Assembly (NCBI GenBank): GCA_964006375.1
Contig: OZ023269.1
Location: forward strand, 9,665,926-9,729,925
Reading direction: 5' to 3'
DNA: 64,000 nt
DNA from: Tillus elongatus
Taxonomy: Eukaryota; Arthropoda; Insecta; Coleoptera; Cleridae
A program made the position numbers and the translations under genes. The notes under the pieces were generated by a model. The model had not been told where the DNA came from. It saw only the letters and a list, made by a program, of their open reading frames with translations, and did not search any database. Shown here one piece after another: positions 1-10,914 of the stretch (position 1 is the first letter of the stretch; each line of letters starts with the position of its first letter).

Positions 1-370
1 CCTTCCGTGCTGCTATTTTCGATTCTTTGCGACTTACATACTCCTTGTCATAATATACAACACATCCCTTTCTTTTTTTTTTTCGATTGTCTTTTGTTTT
101 TTCAACAACATCTTTCAGTATGTGTTTGGGGTTTTTACTCATTTTTTCGTTATCTCAAATGTCTTTTTGTTTGATAATTGATATAAGTTGAAAGCATTAA
201 TGACAGATGTACCAAATAGACATTCAAATGCAACCTTGTGGTACCATCTTATAGATCGACGAGGAACAATAAAATAAGAAGCCAATTGATCTAATAAGTC
301 TATACCCATCTTATGCTTGTTATAAAAAATTATAGCTTCTGGTTTATAAATTGTTTCGACTTCACAATTT
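1..370 (-). pseudogene. piggyBac-type transposase, C-terminal fragment (cut by window edge)
   Basis: Reading the minus strand from about 365 downward gives KPEAIIFYNKHKMGIDLLDQ, then a stretch ending near RSIRWYHKVAFECLFG and SVINAF. This matches the part of piggyBac (DDE_Tnp_1_7) transposases after the last catalytic Asp, where YNxxMGGVDxxDQ, a WWKKIF-like motif and NAY/F are usual. A stop falls at about 140. After a frame change, a Cys-poor basic tail with VVYYDKEY continues toward position 1. The segment is decayed, and the rest of the element lies left of the window. Family recognition is by motif only; there is no full domain and no terminal repeat in view. Confidence 0.75.
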
Positions 371-410
371 TTTTTGTGTTTCGATGAGGTTTAGTGTATG
401 CCTTGTACTA

Positions 411-1080
411 GGAGGGCGGGTCAATAAGTCCGTGACTTTTTGAATGAAAAACAGGTTTTTTGACAAAAAATCATTTTATTTCTCAACATAGTCTTCTTTG
501 AGCGCTATACACTTCATCCGTTTCTCCAATTTTTTATCCCTTCCAAAAAATAAGATTTGTCGAGGTCCTCAAAATAGGTATTTGTTTGTGAGATGATTTC
601 ATCATTGGAGTCAAATCTCTTTCCGCCGAGCCATTTCTTTAAGTTTGGAAACAAGAAATAGTCACTCTGGGCTAAAGCCGGAGAATAGGGCGGATGAGGG
701 AGCAATTCGTAGGCCAATTTATGCAGTTTCACCATGGAGACTACACATGTGTGCACCCTTGCATTGTCTTGGTGGAAAGGAACTTTTTTCTTGGTCAAAT
801 GCGGTCGTTTTTTCTTCAAATCGTCATTGAGTCGGTCCAATCAATAAGTTGGTATAATATTCGCCATTGATTCTTCTTCCCTTTTGAAGGTAATAAATGT
901 GGATTACAAAGCATGCTTTCAAAAAACGGTCACAATGACTTTATTGGCTAACAAACCCAACTCGGCCTTCTTCGGCGCCGATTTGTACGGAGAAACTCAC
1001 TCTTTTGACTGCTGCTTGGTCTCTGGTGAGTTGTGGTGAATCCATGTTTCGTCTACAGTTACGAAACGGCGCAAAAACAA
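411..1080 (-). pseudogene. mariner transposase fragment with one terminal repeat
   Basis: The low end starts right after a TA (409-410) with GGAGGGCGGGTCAATAAG, which is inverted at the end of the second mariner copy near 15073, so this is the mariner terminal repeat. The minus strand encodes, in order, FLRRFVTVDETWIHH (first catalytic Asp block), then HQDNARVH (second Asp block), then YELLPHPPYSPALAQSDYF (third Asp, mariner DD34D arrangement), then a C-terminal KRFDSNDEII region. Several stops and frameshifts are present between about 850 and 1000. The 5' part of the transposase and the second terminal repeat are missing; the copy breaks off at about 1080. Confidence 0.88.
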
Positions 1081-1088
1081 TCTTATAT

Positions 1089-2359
1089 TGTTACGAAGTT
1101 GATAAGCCGGGAAAGATTAACTAGCCTAATTAACAAGCAGAGACTGCACACGTCTAGTTTACAGGGGGTTGAGTAACTGCAATTGTTCACTAGTAAATAT
1201 ATTTTATATTTACCCGAGTGCAGCGGGCTCACGTTGAAGACGCGACCGTGCCCGCTGGCCCATCGACCGGTGGAAGGAGGGGGACACCGGCCGACATCAA
1301 GCCGGTCGTATGTCGCAGAGAGGAGTTCAGTAGCTCCACCGCCGTTCGCTGGTTGTGTATTTGAACTGTTGAGATCGAGAACATTCCGCTAGCGTAACTG
1401 ATTTACACTATTCCTCTATTACTAGGTACCGAGATTGGATCAAAGTGGAAGGCCCAGCCGTGCAGCGGTAAAAGCAGCACCAGGTAGCGTGATATTAGCC
1501 AAGGGGCTCTGTTTGATTCTATTAGGCCCAGGTATCTAGCGTTTATGAACAGGCCTGCAGAACTAGGGAACTGCATTCCCGAGTTCTGGTTCCCCGGGAT
1601 CGCAAGGGTAGGTGGCTAAGCTAGAGGGATTTATGTCGGTATCGTTGTGGTGAATGCACCATTGGTCCCAGTTAAAAACAGCCCTCCGGGTGACGACCCC
1701 CTGTATTGCTGTCAGGGAGTAACTTTCTTTAATAGATTTTCTTGCTACCCCGAACTGTGTATCAAGACCCCGACCGTTGCAGAAGTTGTCGTGTGACCTA
1801 CCCTCAGTATCATCTTTAAATATCTTTGTTAAAGTCACCGAACCCCCCTCTGCCTCTGGTTCCCCATAACTACTTTGTTCATAATTTCTAGTAAACAGAA
1901 TCCCTTTGTAAATAGTTTGTAAATAGATTCTCTTTTAATTTACTCGATATTTCATTTATTCTCTCCAGAATATCCACCGAAGTGAACTTTAACAATAGCT
2001 CTCTAATAAAGACCATAACCAGAAGTCCCGGGGGACTTCGTCTTAACTTAAGAGGACCCTGTCTCCACTAGAATCTACCCTGGGCTTGTGTATCCGTCGA
2101 CAGTGACATGAGAGAGGGGGAATATCCCGAGGGAGCACGCCTACTCCCTGAAAGAAACTCTATAGGCGTTGGCGCTAGAACAGGATCCCGTCGTAAAGCT
2201 GTGTCCCGGGAGTCAGCCCTAAAATTCCCCATATTAGGGAAAACTAGTATTAACCTCCGGCCACCCCAAGTGGCCGTCGCAATATAAGAATAACAAATTA
2301 AGGTAAGTTCTTCGCTGAGCCAGGCAGTGAACACCAAATGCAGAGCACATCTTGTAACA
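1089..2359. mobile_element. LTR-like block (possible solo LTR or LTR plus leader)
   Basis: The block is bounded by TGTTACGAAG at 1089 and CTTGTAACA ending at 2359, an inverted TG...CA pair as in LTRs. It is markedly more GC-rich than its neighbours, abuts the broken end of a mariner copy, and holds AATAAA at about 2007. A primer-binding-site-like TTGGCGCTAGAACAGG occurs near 2169, so the true LTR may end earlier and the block may include part of a leader. No coding domain is visible and no clear target duplication flanks it. The call is inference. Confidence 0.35.
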
Positions 2360-2900
2360 TTCAAAAAGTTACATTTATTTATTTATTTCATTTACTGCCT
2401 ATCCCAATTTTATATTCAATGATATACCCCTTTTGAGAATTATGACATAGCACTCTTCAGCTCTGTCTAATCACATAGAGTTCTAAGCTCTATGACTGTT
2501 GGTTAACCTGCAGCCTGCTGAAGTTACTAAGTGTTGACAGCTTGGTCTCTTATCACAACCTATAAATTGAAACTCCATCTGTCGATTCATTCTTTTCTAA
2601 TTAAACCTGTTCAACCATCAAGCAATTAACCGTGGCACACTAGAGAGCTACAAAGTCTTATTCATGGGTGAGTACCTTTGATATAAGTTATTTTCACCTT
2701 AATAAATTTTATTCTTGTAATGACTGCATGGCTAAACATGAGTTTAGTTCTTCTGCATGTGACATGTCTTTAATTAGATGTCAAGTAATATTTTAGGCTT
2801 TATGCATAAAGCATTTAATTAGTTAGTTTTTGTAAAGACACTGTCACATTGCGGGAGATTTGACTTGTCTAAGAACAGTACTAATCCACATGTTTGAACC
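2360..2900. other. AT-rich stretch without recognisable feature
   Basis: I see no coding domain, RNA or element end here. It separates the LTR-like block from the 24-bp minisatellite. Confidence 0.5.
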
Positions 2901-2905
2901 AGGTC

Positions 2906-3070
2906 TGAAGGAGGCAGTGACAAGTCATCTGAAGGAGGCTGTGACAAGTCATCTGAAGGAGGCAGTGACAAGTCATCTGAAGGAGGCAGTGACAAGTCAT
3001 CTGAAGGAGGCAATGACAAGTCATCTGAAGGAGGCAGTGACAAGTCATCTGAAGGAGGCAGTGAGAAATT
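2906..3070. repeat. 24-bp minisatellite, about 7 units
   Basis: The unit CTGAAGGAGGCAGTGACAAG plus TCAT is repeated about seven times with one or two substitutions. In one plus frame it reads as an 8-residue repeat SEGGSDKS. Decayed units reappear on either side of the Harbinger element (3125-3147 and 4002-4040), so the array was once longer and was interrupted by that insertion. Confidence 0.92.
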
Positions 3071-3147
3071 AGCCACACCATGATCTAATGAACTCTGAGA
3101 AGTTAGCTTTCAAACAACCATATCAAATTATCTAAGGAAGGCAGTAA

Positions 3148-3998
3148 TGCCGGGTCCAGACCAAGCAGACAAAAAGTGAACACGATTTTGAGACAAAAAC
3201 ACGACAAAATTGCGACAAAATTTTAGATATTCAGACAAGACAAAATTAAGACAAACTGTCCACACCACAAGGACAAATGTGCAACAAAATTCAGTTGTTG
3301 CGAATCAGTTGTTTAACCATGTGGCGCTCCACCAGGAAGAAAAGTTAAAAAAAGAAGATTTATTGCTAGCCGCCAGTTGTTATATATTTCTCACCTCGCA
3401 AACGTTTTTGGATGAGACCAAGCTTAAAAAAGCGAGAAAGTTATTCCATAAATAAATTGTTAGTTCAGTTACGTGAGAATGATATTGGACTAAGTGGTGA
3501 GATTCGTTCAAGCTTTAAGAATTTTCTATAAGAATGTCCACCGAAGATTTCAAGAATCTGATATGCCTTGTTGGTCCTGTAGTTGCCAAAAGACATACTA
3601 ACTACAGAAATGCTATAAGTGTAACATAATGCTCTCTGCACAATTCTATTAATTTGCTGTTTCACTTTTTTTCCCCTGACATTTTTCGCAAAGACACTAG
3701 TACTCCACTACACAACAACACAACAGAACTAAATATGTGTGATTTTTCACTGATTTATTGGGTTCCTACTTTTATCAGCGCACACCGTCCACACTGCGCC
3801 GACAACTTGTCGTAAAATATGCAGACAAAACAGAGACCCTTTGATCTTTACCGACTCGAGACGGGCCTTGCAACTGTCTCCGAATTTGGAAACAAAACAA
3901 AAATAAGACAAAAATGTTGCAAAAATGTATCGGATTTGTCGCCACTTTGTCGCGAAACATGAATGTCTTTGTTTTGTCTGCTTGGTCTGGACCCGGCA
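3148..3998 (+). mobile_element. PIF/Harbinger element, internally deleted
   Basis: Terminal inverted repeats TGCCGGGTCCAGACCAAGCA (3148) and its complement ending at 3998 bound an 851-bp element. It is flanked by TAA and TGA, consistent with a 3-bp TWA-type target duplication with one change. Plus-strand coding remnants from about 3300 read EEKLKKEDLLLAASCYIF. Then, after a frame change near 3530, they read RMSTEDFKNLICLVGP and later HTNYRNAISV. That order matches the N-terminal half of insect Harbinger nucleases (FLRMSPEDF...LVGPxI...TNxRxAIS). The DDE core is absent, so the copy is non-autonomous. It sits inside the minisatellite. Confidence 0.78.
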
Positions 3999-4100
3999 TG
4001 AACTAAGGAAGACAGTAACAAGTCATCTGAAGTAGGCAATAAACACTCAAAGCCACACCTGCAATAACCGTAGCAGAAGCAGGCACTCTAATGCCCACCG

Positions 4101-4183
4101 TTTTTTTTTTTTGTTCCCTCAGGGCTCGTCCGCGGCCTTGCCGCCCCGATAGCAGCGCAACCCTTGGTTGATTGTGCATACCT
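4101..4183 (-). mobile_element. LINE 3' tail, severely 5'-truncated (about 83 bp) with poly(A)
   Basis: A poly-T run (the poly(A) of a minus-strand insertion) is followed by TCAGGGCTCGTCCGCGG and GCCGCCCCGATAGC. The same 3'-terminal sequence ends the LINE copies at 13710-14290 and 47478-48680. It is flanked by perfect ATGCCCACCG direct repeats at 4091-4100 and 4184-4193, a target-site duplication. Confidence 0.85.
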
Positions 4184-4193
4184 ATGCCCACCG

Positions 4194-5262
4194 TTACAAC
4201 TCAATTATCCATGAAGAGGGCAAGACACAGATTCCAGCTGAGCAAGGATGTATATGGTGCACATCGAAACCAGGAGATAGCAGCATATACATCGGAATTC
4301 AAGCTAAGTGTCACAAAAGTGCGAAAACTAACCATTGCTTCATTTTTTTTAAATATAATGTTTCATCTTTGCATAGCTTTACCTTCATAAAATGCCTCAC
4401 TTTATCGTAACTCTGTTTTAATATTAGTCTAAATTCACTTTGGCTTTGGATTGTGTAAATTTTCAACATTCATTTATAGTTCACTTTTTCTGCACATGCA
4501 GAAGGACAGCTTAATGTAAAAAAAAAATTAATTGAAATTGAATGGATATTTTATTGCATTTAATTATTTATATTGATTTTAAAATGATACTCATTTCTTA
4601 ATTATAAATTTAATTGTCCTGCCTGAAGCTTTTACTTTTGAAAATAAATCTACTTAAACTGACATGTTTGTTTCGATTCCTAGTTTGTGTAATTTATGTG
4701 AGTGATTGACTAGTGCCCAAAGTCGACCTGCTCTCCGAGACTCATGTGAACCGACTACTCGCCGGAGAAATAATTGAAAATAATAAATTTTCGTTATAAT
4801 CTCACTATGTGAATAATTGATTTGTAATTTGTAATAATTCTGACCCTGGCAATCAATTGATTTGTAATTTGTAATAATTCTGACCCTGGCAATCGGTGAT
4901 AATCAGTAGTAAATTGTTATGCCTGTCGAACATTTAAAATATAGTTATTTGCGAAGGAAATTAATTCTTCAAAACAGTGACATAGTTAATTATAGTGTTA
5001 GTTAGAATCTATACAGCTTGTAAGTAGATTGATCTTACTTATTAGGCTAATATTGTTCATAGAATCCAGAAAGTCTTATCAGTTCTCAGATAACAAACAA
5101 GGCTGTGATATTGGCTGTCGGTTTCAACAGCTGGTGGAGCACAGGGCCGTACTTGGCTGGGGGATATTTATTATATGCAGTGTAATAAATAATTTAATAC
5201 ATGGTTTTCATCTCTTGGCAGCCAAAAATTTCAACCTGTGATTAACAGTAGGATACGACAGC
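4194..5262. other. Non-coding stretch with a 40-bp tandem duplication
   Basis: No known element recognised. A 40-bp unit starting AATTGATTTGTAATTTGTAA is duplicated head to tail at 4815-4854 and 4855-4894. From about 5000 the sequence leads into the ORF1 of the non-LTR element and may be its 5' UTR. Confidence 0.55.
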
Positions 5263-6478
5263 ATGCCTGAGTGTGGCGTGTGTACAAACAGGTGGGGGCG
5301 ACACGACGATATCCTGATCCGTTCTGGATGTAGCTGCTGCTTCCATATCAGATGTGTACACGTGCCTGTACAACAATTTGTGGCGCTTCGGAAGGAGAAT
5401 TGCGATTCACTGTCGATTTGTAGAGGCTGCATCACTGCTGCTGTTGTCAACCCTTCCACTGAGGCGACCGTTCACTCTGATTCGCCTGAGTCAACCAGTT
5501 TATCAGAGACAACTGCCAGTAATACTGAATATATGAGCGGCAGTAATATTTCTGAGTGATGTGATGCGCAAACTAACGAAACTTGAAGACGTTTATATTT
5601 CTGAAATCAAAGATTTAAAGCAAATAATTACAGATTTTAACACACGAATTACAAAGCAGGATAATGATATAGGTGTTCTAAGGGACCTACCCTGTTCTCC
5701 GGGGTCTCGTCCTAGTGCTGGACATGTAGATGATAATATCAATGGTGTGACAGTGGGGAGTTTACCGGGTGCTTCTTATGCTGCTGCTGCTACTTCTGGT
5801 GCTGGTAGATCGGCTGTCATTGTCAAAGAAGTTGCAGAATAATAGGGTAACTAAATTAGACATCTTGAAAAATGTGGATCCTGTCAATTCTGAAATTGAT
5901 ATCAGAAAAGTTAAGAACATAAAATATGGTGGTCTCATATTGGACTTCAGCGGAGTTAATGAAACAGCAAAGTTGAAGTGCGTAATGGATGAAAAGCTGT
6001 CACAGAATTATGTTGTTCCTGAACTGAATGCTGCCAGACTTTGAATCAGGGTTGTTGGCATGCCTGAGCAACTCTCTGATGCTATTCTTTCCGAATATAT
6101 TGTAAAACAGAATAGCAACTTATTTTCTCAGTCTAAAAATTCTAAGCTTCTCAAGTCATGGCTTTTAAAGCACAACATAACATAATCTATATCAGGCGCT
6201 AGTTTTAGTGGATTATTCAGTTTATACTCGAGTTGTCAATGTAGATCATCTTTTAGTTGGGCTTGATTCATGTAACTCATTCCATCACTCAGCTAGCAGA
6301 TGCAGATGAGATAATTTGTCCTAGGTGTGGTGAATCACGTGAATTCAAAGAAGGTAAAAGTCTTTTACTTAGCTGCATAAATTGCTTAAGTGATAATAAA
6401 AAACTCAAAAATCACCTTGAGATCCGTCATGGGATTATAAAATGTCTGAGTCGTTCAAACAGGCATTATCGAAATTGA
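5263..6478 (+). pseudogene. Non-LTR retrotransposon ORF1 (PHD-type finger and zinc knuckle), broken
   Basis: The ORF starts MPECGVCTNRWGRHDDIL, followed by CSCCFHIRCVHV, and later CRGC: the Cys/His spacing of a PHD-type finger, as found in ORF1 of CR1/jockey-like non-LTR elements. Next come a Ser/Thr-rich linker, a predicted coiled coil (KLEDVYISEIKDLKQIITDF), and an Ala/Gly-rich linker. The RNA-binding part follows in another frame (VDPVNSEIDIRKVKNIKYGG, then IRVVGMPEQL). A CxxC...CxxC knuckle (ICPRCGE, CINC) closes it at 6310-6390. Stops and frameshifts near 5559, 5842, 6044 and 6180 disable it. ORF2 of the same element follows. Confidence 0.75.
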
Positions 6479-6689
6479 AATCCAACCTCTTATCTGTTAG
6501 CAATCACAGGAAGCCTTACCTTTATCTATTTTGGGGAGGAACAGCAACAATACTAGTAGCTAAAAGATTTATTATTAACATCCTCAGTATTAAAAGCAAA
6601 TGTAGTCAGCTTTACAACACGTGGCAGCCTCTTGTGAATATGATTTCTTGGCTTTCACAGAGACATGATTAGACTCTGACATTGAAATT

Positions 6690-8114
6690 TCAAGATACTG
6701 GCTGATAGATACAATATATACAGATCTGATCGAAAATTTTATCTCACAGGGTACAGTACAGGAGGTGGTGTTCTTTTGGCTATCGACTCGTGCTACGATG
6801 CTAGTCGGATAGAAGTATTAACAGGTTGCTCTACCTTATTCATTGTGTTGAAATACATGGTGCCAAACACATCTCCGATGGGTCTCACTTCTCTCTTTGA
6901 TGCCCTACGTGCTTGTGAACTGATGCTGTCCTCCCAGATATTATTTCTTGGCACCTTTAATGTTTCCGAATCCGTTACCTACTTGGACGAAGATTGCAAT
7001 TGGAATAAGGTGAAGATATTGTTATCCTTGCAGAATTTTTCCCACTTGAGACAACTGAATTTTATTATTATTTCTAGATTTTATACTAACTAACGTTGAC
7101 GTTAACTGTGTTGTCTCTAACCTATTATTGGTAGAGGATATTCACCATCCAGCTCTTGAGGTCATACTTACTCTGCCCAACACCAATAAATCACGTATCC
7201 GGAATACTCGATCAGCATTTCACTATTGTTATCGTAAAGCCTATATTCTTGGTCTATCCACTCACCTGTCCTCCGTTGACTGGTCTTTTCTGGGACACTT
7301 TGCTGATGTGGATTAATGTTGTGATGGATTTTATACTGAACTGTTTTGTATTGTTGACATTTACGTGCCCAGAGTTGACTCTCGCTCCCTTGGTTTGATT
7401 TGGAAGTAATCAATAACATCAAGCTTAAATTCAGAGCCTGGAAGCGGTACAAAACGTTTAATAAATATGCTGATTATTTGGAATTTTAGCAGCTTAGACA
7501 TGTTGTCAAAGTACCCTGCGAAACCAAAGACCTTTTCTCCCAACAGGTTTAGCGTAATATTTTGTCTGATCCTTCTAGCTTCTGGAAGCTGATTAATCTC
7601 AAGAGGAATCATTCAATACCTCAAACCTCGTTGTCATATGAAGGCGTCACTCTGACTGATCCACTTTCTGTGGCCAACGTGTAATATTTTGTCTGATCCT
7701 TCTAGCTTCTGGAAGCTGATTAATCTTAAGAGGAATCATTCAATACCTTAAACCTCGTTGTCACGAGGGCGTTACTCTGACTGATCCACTTTCTGTGGCC
7801 AACGCATTTAGATTTTTTTTCAGACATCCTTCGTAAGCCAGACAAACGGTGATACTGATGTGGAAACTGACATTGTAGGTAATAATTGAATTACAGATAT
7901 TCGAGAGGTCACAAACGAGATGCTCCTAAGTGTAATGAAGAATATCAGGCCAATACATACATAGGGCCCTGATGAGATTCCGGCTTGCTCAGTGAGAGAC
8001 TGTGCTTGATATGTTATTACATATCCTTTAACGTCCATCTTTAACATCTTTCTTAAAACATCAAAGTTTCCCACCGTCTGGAAAACAGGTTGTTCTATTC
8101 CAGCCCCTAAAAAG
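6690..8114 (+). pseudogene. Non-LTR retrotransposon ORF2 (endonuclease and N-terminal RT), broken
   Basis: DRYNIYRSDRKFYLTGYSTG followed by GGVLLAID (about 6697-6785) is the APE-type endonuclease GGGV block. FLGTFNVSE at about 6950 occupies the place of the catalytic GDFN motif, here degraded. From 7430 the linker to the RT reads FRAWKRYKTFNKY, then SFWKLINLKRNHSIP, then DPLSVAN. From 7960 GPDEIPACSVRD and FPTVWKTGCSIPAPKKS mark the first RT blocks (PG.D.IP and W....I.P..K). Frameshifts and stops are frequent. The catalytic YADD region is missing because the TA-core element begins at 8115. Together with the ORF1 upstream this is one 5'-containing, 3'-truncated copy. Confidence 0.8.
7554..7804 (+). 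repeat. 127-bp tandem duplication inside the LINE ORF2
   Basis: Two adjacent copies (7554-7680 and 7681-7804) start GTAATATTTTGTCTGATCC and end CTTTCTGTGGCCAACG. They differ by a few substitutions and a 3-bp indel. The duplicated part codes for the SFWKLINLKRNHSIP region. Confidence 0.9.
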
Positions 8115-8437
8115 TCTCGACGCAACAAGTGCGTTATGCTAGTGAATTTTCATAAAACAGGTCTGGCACCAAATATTTTTTTATAACTTTTTTTTGGAAC
8201 ATAGAAATCAAAATTTTGGTATATAGTTTATTTTTATATCATAAACCTACGTACCCAATAAACATTTTTTTCTGAAAGAAAACCAAAAACTTTTCTGGAC
8301 AACCTGGTCCGATTTTCCTGGATAACAAACTTATCCAAACCACTTACAAACGGAAGACACATGCCAGATTTTATCAAAATCGGCCCATAATTTTTAAGTT
8401 AATGGTGTGATACATACATATCCATATACATACAAAC

Positions 8438-8528
<91 letters not shown>
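8115..8528 (-). mobile_element. TA-core element copy 1 (short F-C type), 3' end and C/F modules
   Basis: Starts with the terminal stem-loop CGACGCAACAAGTGCGTTATG joined to AGTGAATTTTCAT. The F module follows (CTGGCACCAAATATT...), then the C module ending in a TTAA-for-TGAG variant of the usual ATTTTTGAGTTATCGGTGTG, and a (TA)n tract (8450-8528). The other half of the (TA)n tract lies at 10426-10497, to the right of the nested rosa-like element. The A module is not present beyond 10497. It interrupts the LINE RT at 8114. Confidence 0.85.
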
Positions 8529-8532
<4 letters not shown>

Positions 8533-10424
8533 GGCGCATTGAAAACAAAACAGACTGATTTGCGTCCAGAGAATATTTTTTTAAGAAACGCTGAAACACG
8601 TCAATTTTAATATTGAGGGGGACATGTTTTGACATAAAACTCAACTTTGTCACATCAACCCCTTAAGGGTGGTGATAACAACCCTTATATTTTAAATAGG
8701 GAACATGGGTCGAATGTTACATCATTTGAAAGCTCTTTCTTTTCTGGATTCAGCACACAAATTTTTTTGGAAGTTTTATCAACTCGTTAAAAAAATTATT
8801 CACAGTTGGAGTTGCAAGAACGTATTTCGTTCATTGTGATAATAAATGCACTAGTTAGTCAATTTTTTGTTAAAAAAAACTAAAAAACAAAACCACAAAC
8901 GTTCAAAAATGTTTATTCAGTTAAGTAAGTGTTCAAATTGTTGACCACCAGCTTCCACACAAAAGTACAAATTTTGTTCAAAACGAGCTCTGACACTCTG
9001 GAGCATTTGTGGAGTTATTAGACGGCATTCTTCAACAATGTGTCGTCGTAATTTTTCCAGAGACTCCGGTTCTGTTGCGTAAATTCTACTCTTTAAATGG
9101 CCCCATATAAAGAAGTCTAAAGGAGTTAAATCCGGTGATCTAGGGGGCCACTCAATAGCACCTCTACGCCCAATCCATTGTCATGGAAACTCTCTGTTCA
9201 AAAACTCCCTAACACGTTGTGAAAAATGCGGAGGAGCTCCATCTTGTTGAAACACTAATTGATTTTCTTGATAGCGATCATCATTTTCAACAATGTCAAT
9301 TAGTAGAGGGTAAACAATATCTTCTAGTAATTCCAAATACGTTTTGCCACTCAAATTGCCATCAAGAAAAATTCGTCCGATTAAACGGTCTCCAAAAATG
9401 CCAGTCCAGAGATTCAATTTCTGTGGAGTTTGAGTGTGGACTTCGTGAAAATTTATTATGTTATTATCTGCCCAATAACGTCAATTGTGACGATTGACTG
9501 TAGAGTTTAATAAAAACGTACACTCGTCTGAAAAACAGATATTGAACACAAAGTTCCTGTTATCAGCTATTCGTGCAGTCATAACTTCACAAAACTCCAG
9601 CCGCCGATCAAAATCATCTTCATTCAGTTGTTGTACAAGATTTTATACGGGTGAAATTTATAATGCTTCAATATTCGCTAAATAGTTTTTCTTTTGATGT
9701 TTGAAACAGTGGTTTGTTGTGCTCAAAGTTGGGTCTGCAGCAATTTGTCCTAAAACTTCAATCTCAGTAGTGTAATTTCTAACCGGAAATTGACGTTCAG
9801 GATCCAGTTTTTTGTTGGCCACTGAACCACTTTGTCGAAACTTTGCAACTAACTCCAAAATGTATTTTCTGTTAACATGTATGTTCAGATGTCGTTCATT
9901 AAACAAATTTGCGGTACGGTTGGCACAGTCATCGTTTTTGAAAAAAAGAGTAATTTTTGAACTCTTTCTTCTACAGAATACACCATTGTGAAATTAATTT
10001 TCGGTAGTACTATCAAGTATCAAACTGACCGATAAACTGAAACAATAAACTGCATTTCTCTCATTCCGATAAGAAATGTTCTGATAGTCAATTTTTTGTT
10101 TACAAACCAACAAAACATTGACTATCAGCACATTTCTTATCAGAATGAGTGAAATGCGTTTTTGCATCTTCAACTGTGAATAATTTTTAAACGATTTAAT
10201 AAAACTTCCAAAAAAATTAGTGTGCTGAATTCAGAAAAGATAGAGCTTTCAAATGATGTAACACTCGACCCATGTTCCCTATTTAAAATATAAGGGTTGT
10301 TATCACCACCCTTAAGGGGTTGATGTGACAAAGTTGCGTTTTATGTCAAAACATGTCCCCCTCAATATTAAAATTGAAGTGTTTCAGCGTTTCTACCGGT
10401 CTGTTTCGTTTTCAATGCGCCACC

Positions 10425-10425
<1 letters not shown>
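8529..10425 (-). mobile_element. rosa-like (DD41D) Tc1/mariner-superfamily element in a (TA)n tract
   Basis: Long terminal inverted repeats of about 270-285 bp begin GGGTGGCGCATTGAAAAC at 8529 and end with the complement at 10425. Both sides are TA dinucleotides within the (TA)n tract of the surrounding TA-core element, so the exact TA target cannot be singled out. The interior encodes a degenerate transposase on the minus strand. A 40-bp inverted repeat (about 10054-10160, TGATAGTCAAT / ATTGACTATCA) lies just inside the right terminal repeat. Confidence 0.88.
8917..9987 (-). pseudogene. rosa-like (DD41D) transposase, frameshifted
   Basis: Translation starts at about 9987 with MVYSVEERVQ, loses frame in the following KLLF region, and resumes as NERHLNIHVNRKYILELVAK (helix-turn-helix part). 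WTGIFGDRLIGRIFLDGNL, then FQQDGAPPHFS, then PPRSPDLTPLDFF complete the catalytic domain. A stop near 9180 separates the last two. From the Asp of QQDGAPPH to the Asp of PLDFF there are 41 residues, the DD41D spacing described for the rosa group. The C-terminus is GQQFEHLL followed by a stop at 8917-8919. At least two disabling changes are visible, so it is inactive. Confidence 0.85.

Positions 10426-10497
<72 letters not shown>
10426..10497 (-). repeat. (TA)n tract, right half of TA-core copy 1
   Basis: Pure TA dinucleotides continuing the tract interrupted by the rosa-like element. It abuts LINE endonuclease sequence at 10498. Confidence 0.9.
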
Positions 10498-10500
<3 letters not shown>

Positions 10501-10912
10501 TGTTCAGACGGGTTTCTGATAACACAATTACATCATAGTCACAGCTGAGCACACTTTGTTGAAGATAATCAGTTTTGGTTCTTACGCTCCTTACATTGAA
10601 ACATGAAGCTTCTTAGGATTACCCGCACTTAAATGTTTTTTTTTGTTGACTGAAGGCCGAATTCACATTCTCAGGGGCACCTCGTATATACCTTACAGTT
10701 AGACCCCTCTCTCCCTATGCCTTCCGCCTGGCCAAATTGTCTCGGATCTGTTTAGAATAACCAAGCTGTTGCACTGTCTGGTCAGAATTCAGCATTATAC
10801 CGTTTAAATTAATTTCCCCCCCTATCCTTCATCACATCTATTGTCACACTGGTGTCTCTAAAAACGACTTTAACTGGTCTCCATCCCTCTTCCCAACTCC
10901 AGACACCTTTAT
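10498..10912 (-). pseudogene. Non-LTR element ORF1 end and ORF2 endonuclease start
   Basis: On the minus strand from about 10905 downward, RPVKVVFRDTSVTIDVM and later QIRDNLARRKA and LTVRYIRGAPENV represent the C-terminal part of a non-LTR ORF1. From about 10615 to 10500, SCFNVRSVRTKTDYLQQ and CDYDVIVLSETRLNSD are the N-terminal blocks of the APE endonuclease (N.R....K and DVI.L.ET). The piece is cut by the (TA)n tract. In the minus direction it lies downstream of the RT fragments at 10915-12600, so it is a second or rearranged copy rather than a collinear one. Confidence 0.75.
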
Positions 10913-10914
10913 AA

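Noticed and set aside
2906..3070. Regular 24-bp repeats as a possible CRISPR array
   Set aside because: Units are directly adjacent with no spacers and the context is eukaryotic; it is a minisatellite.
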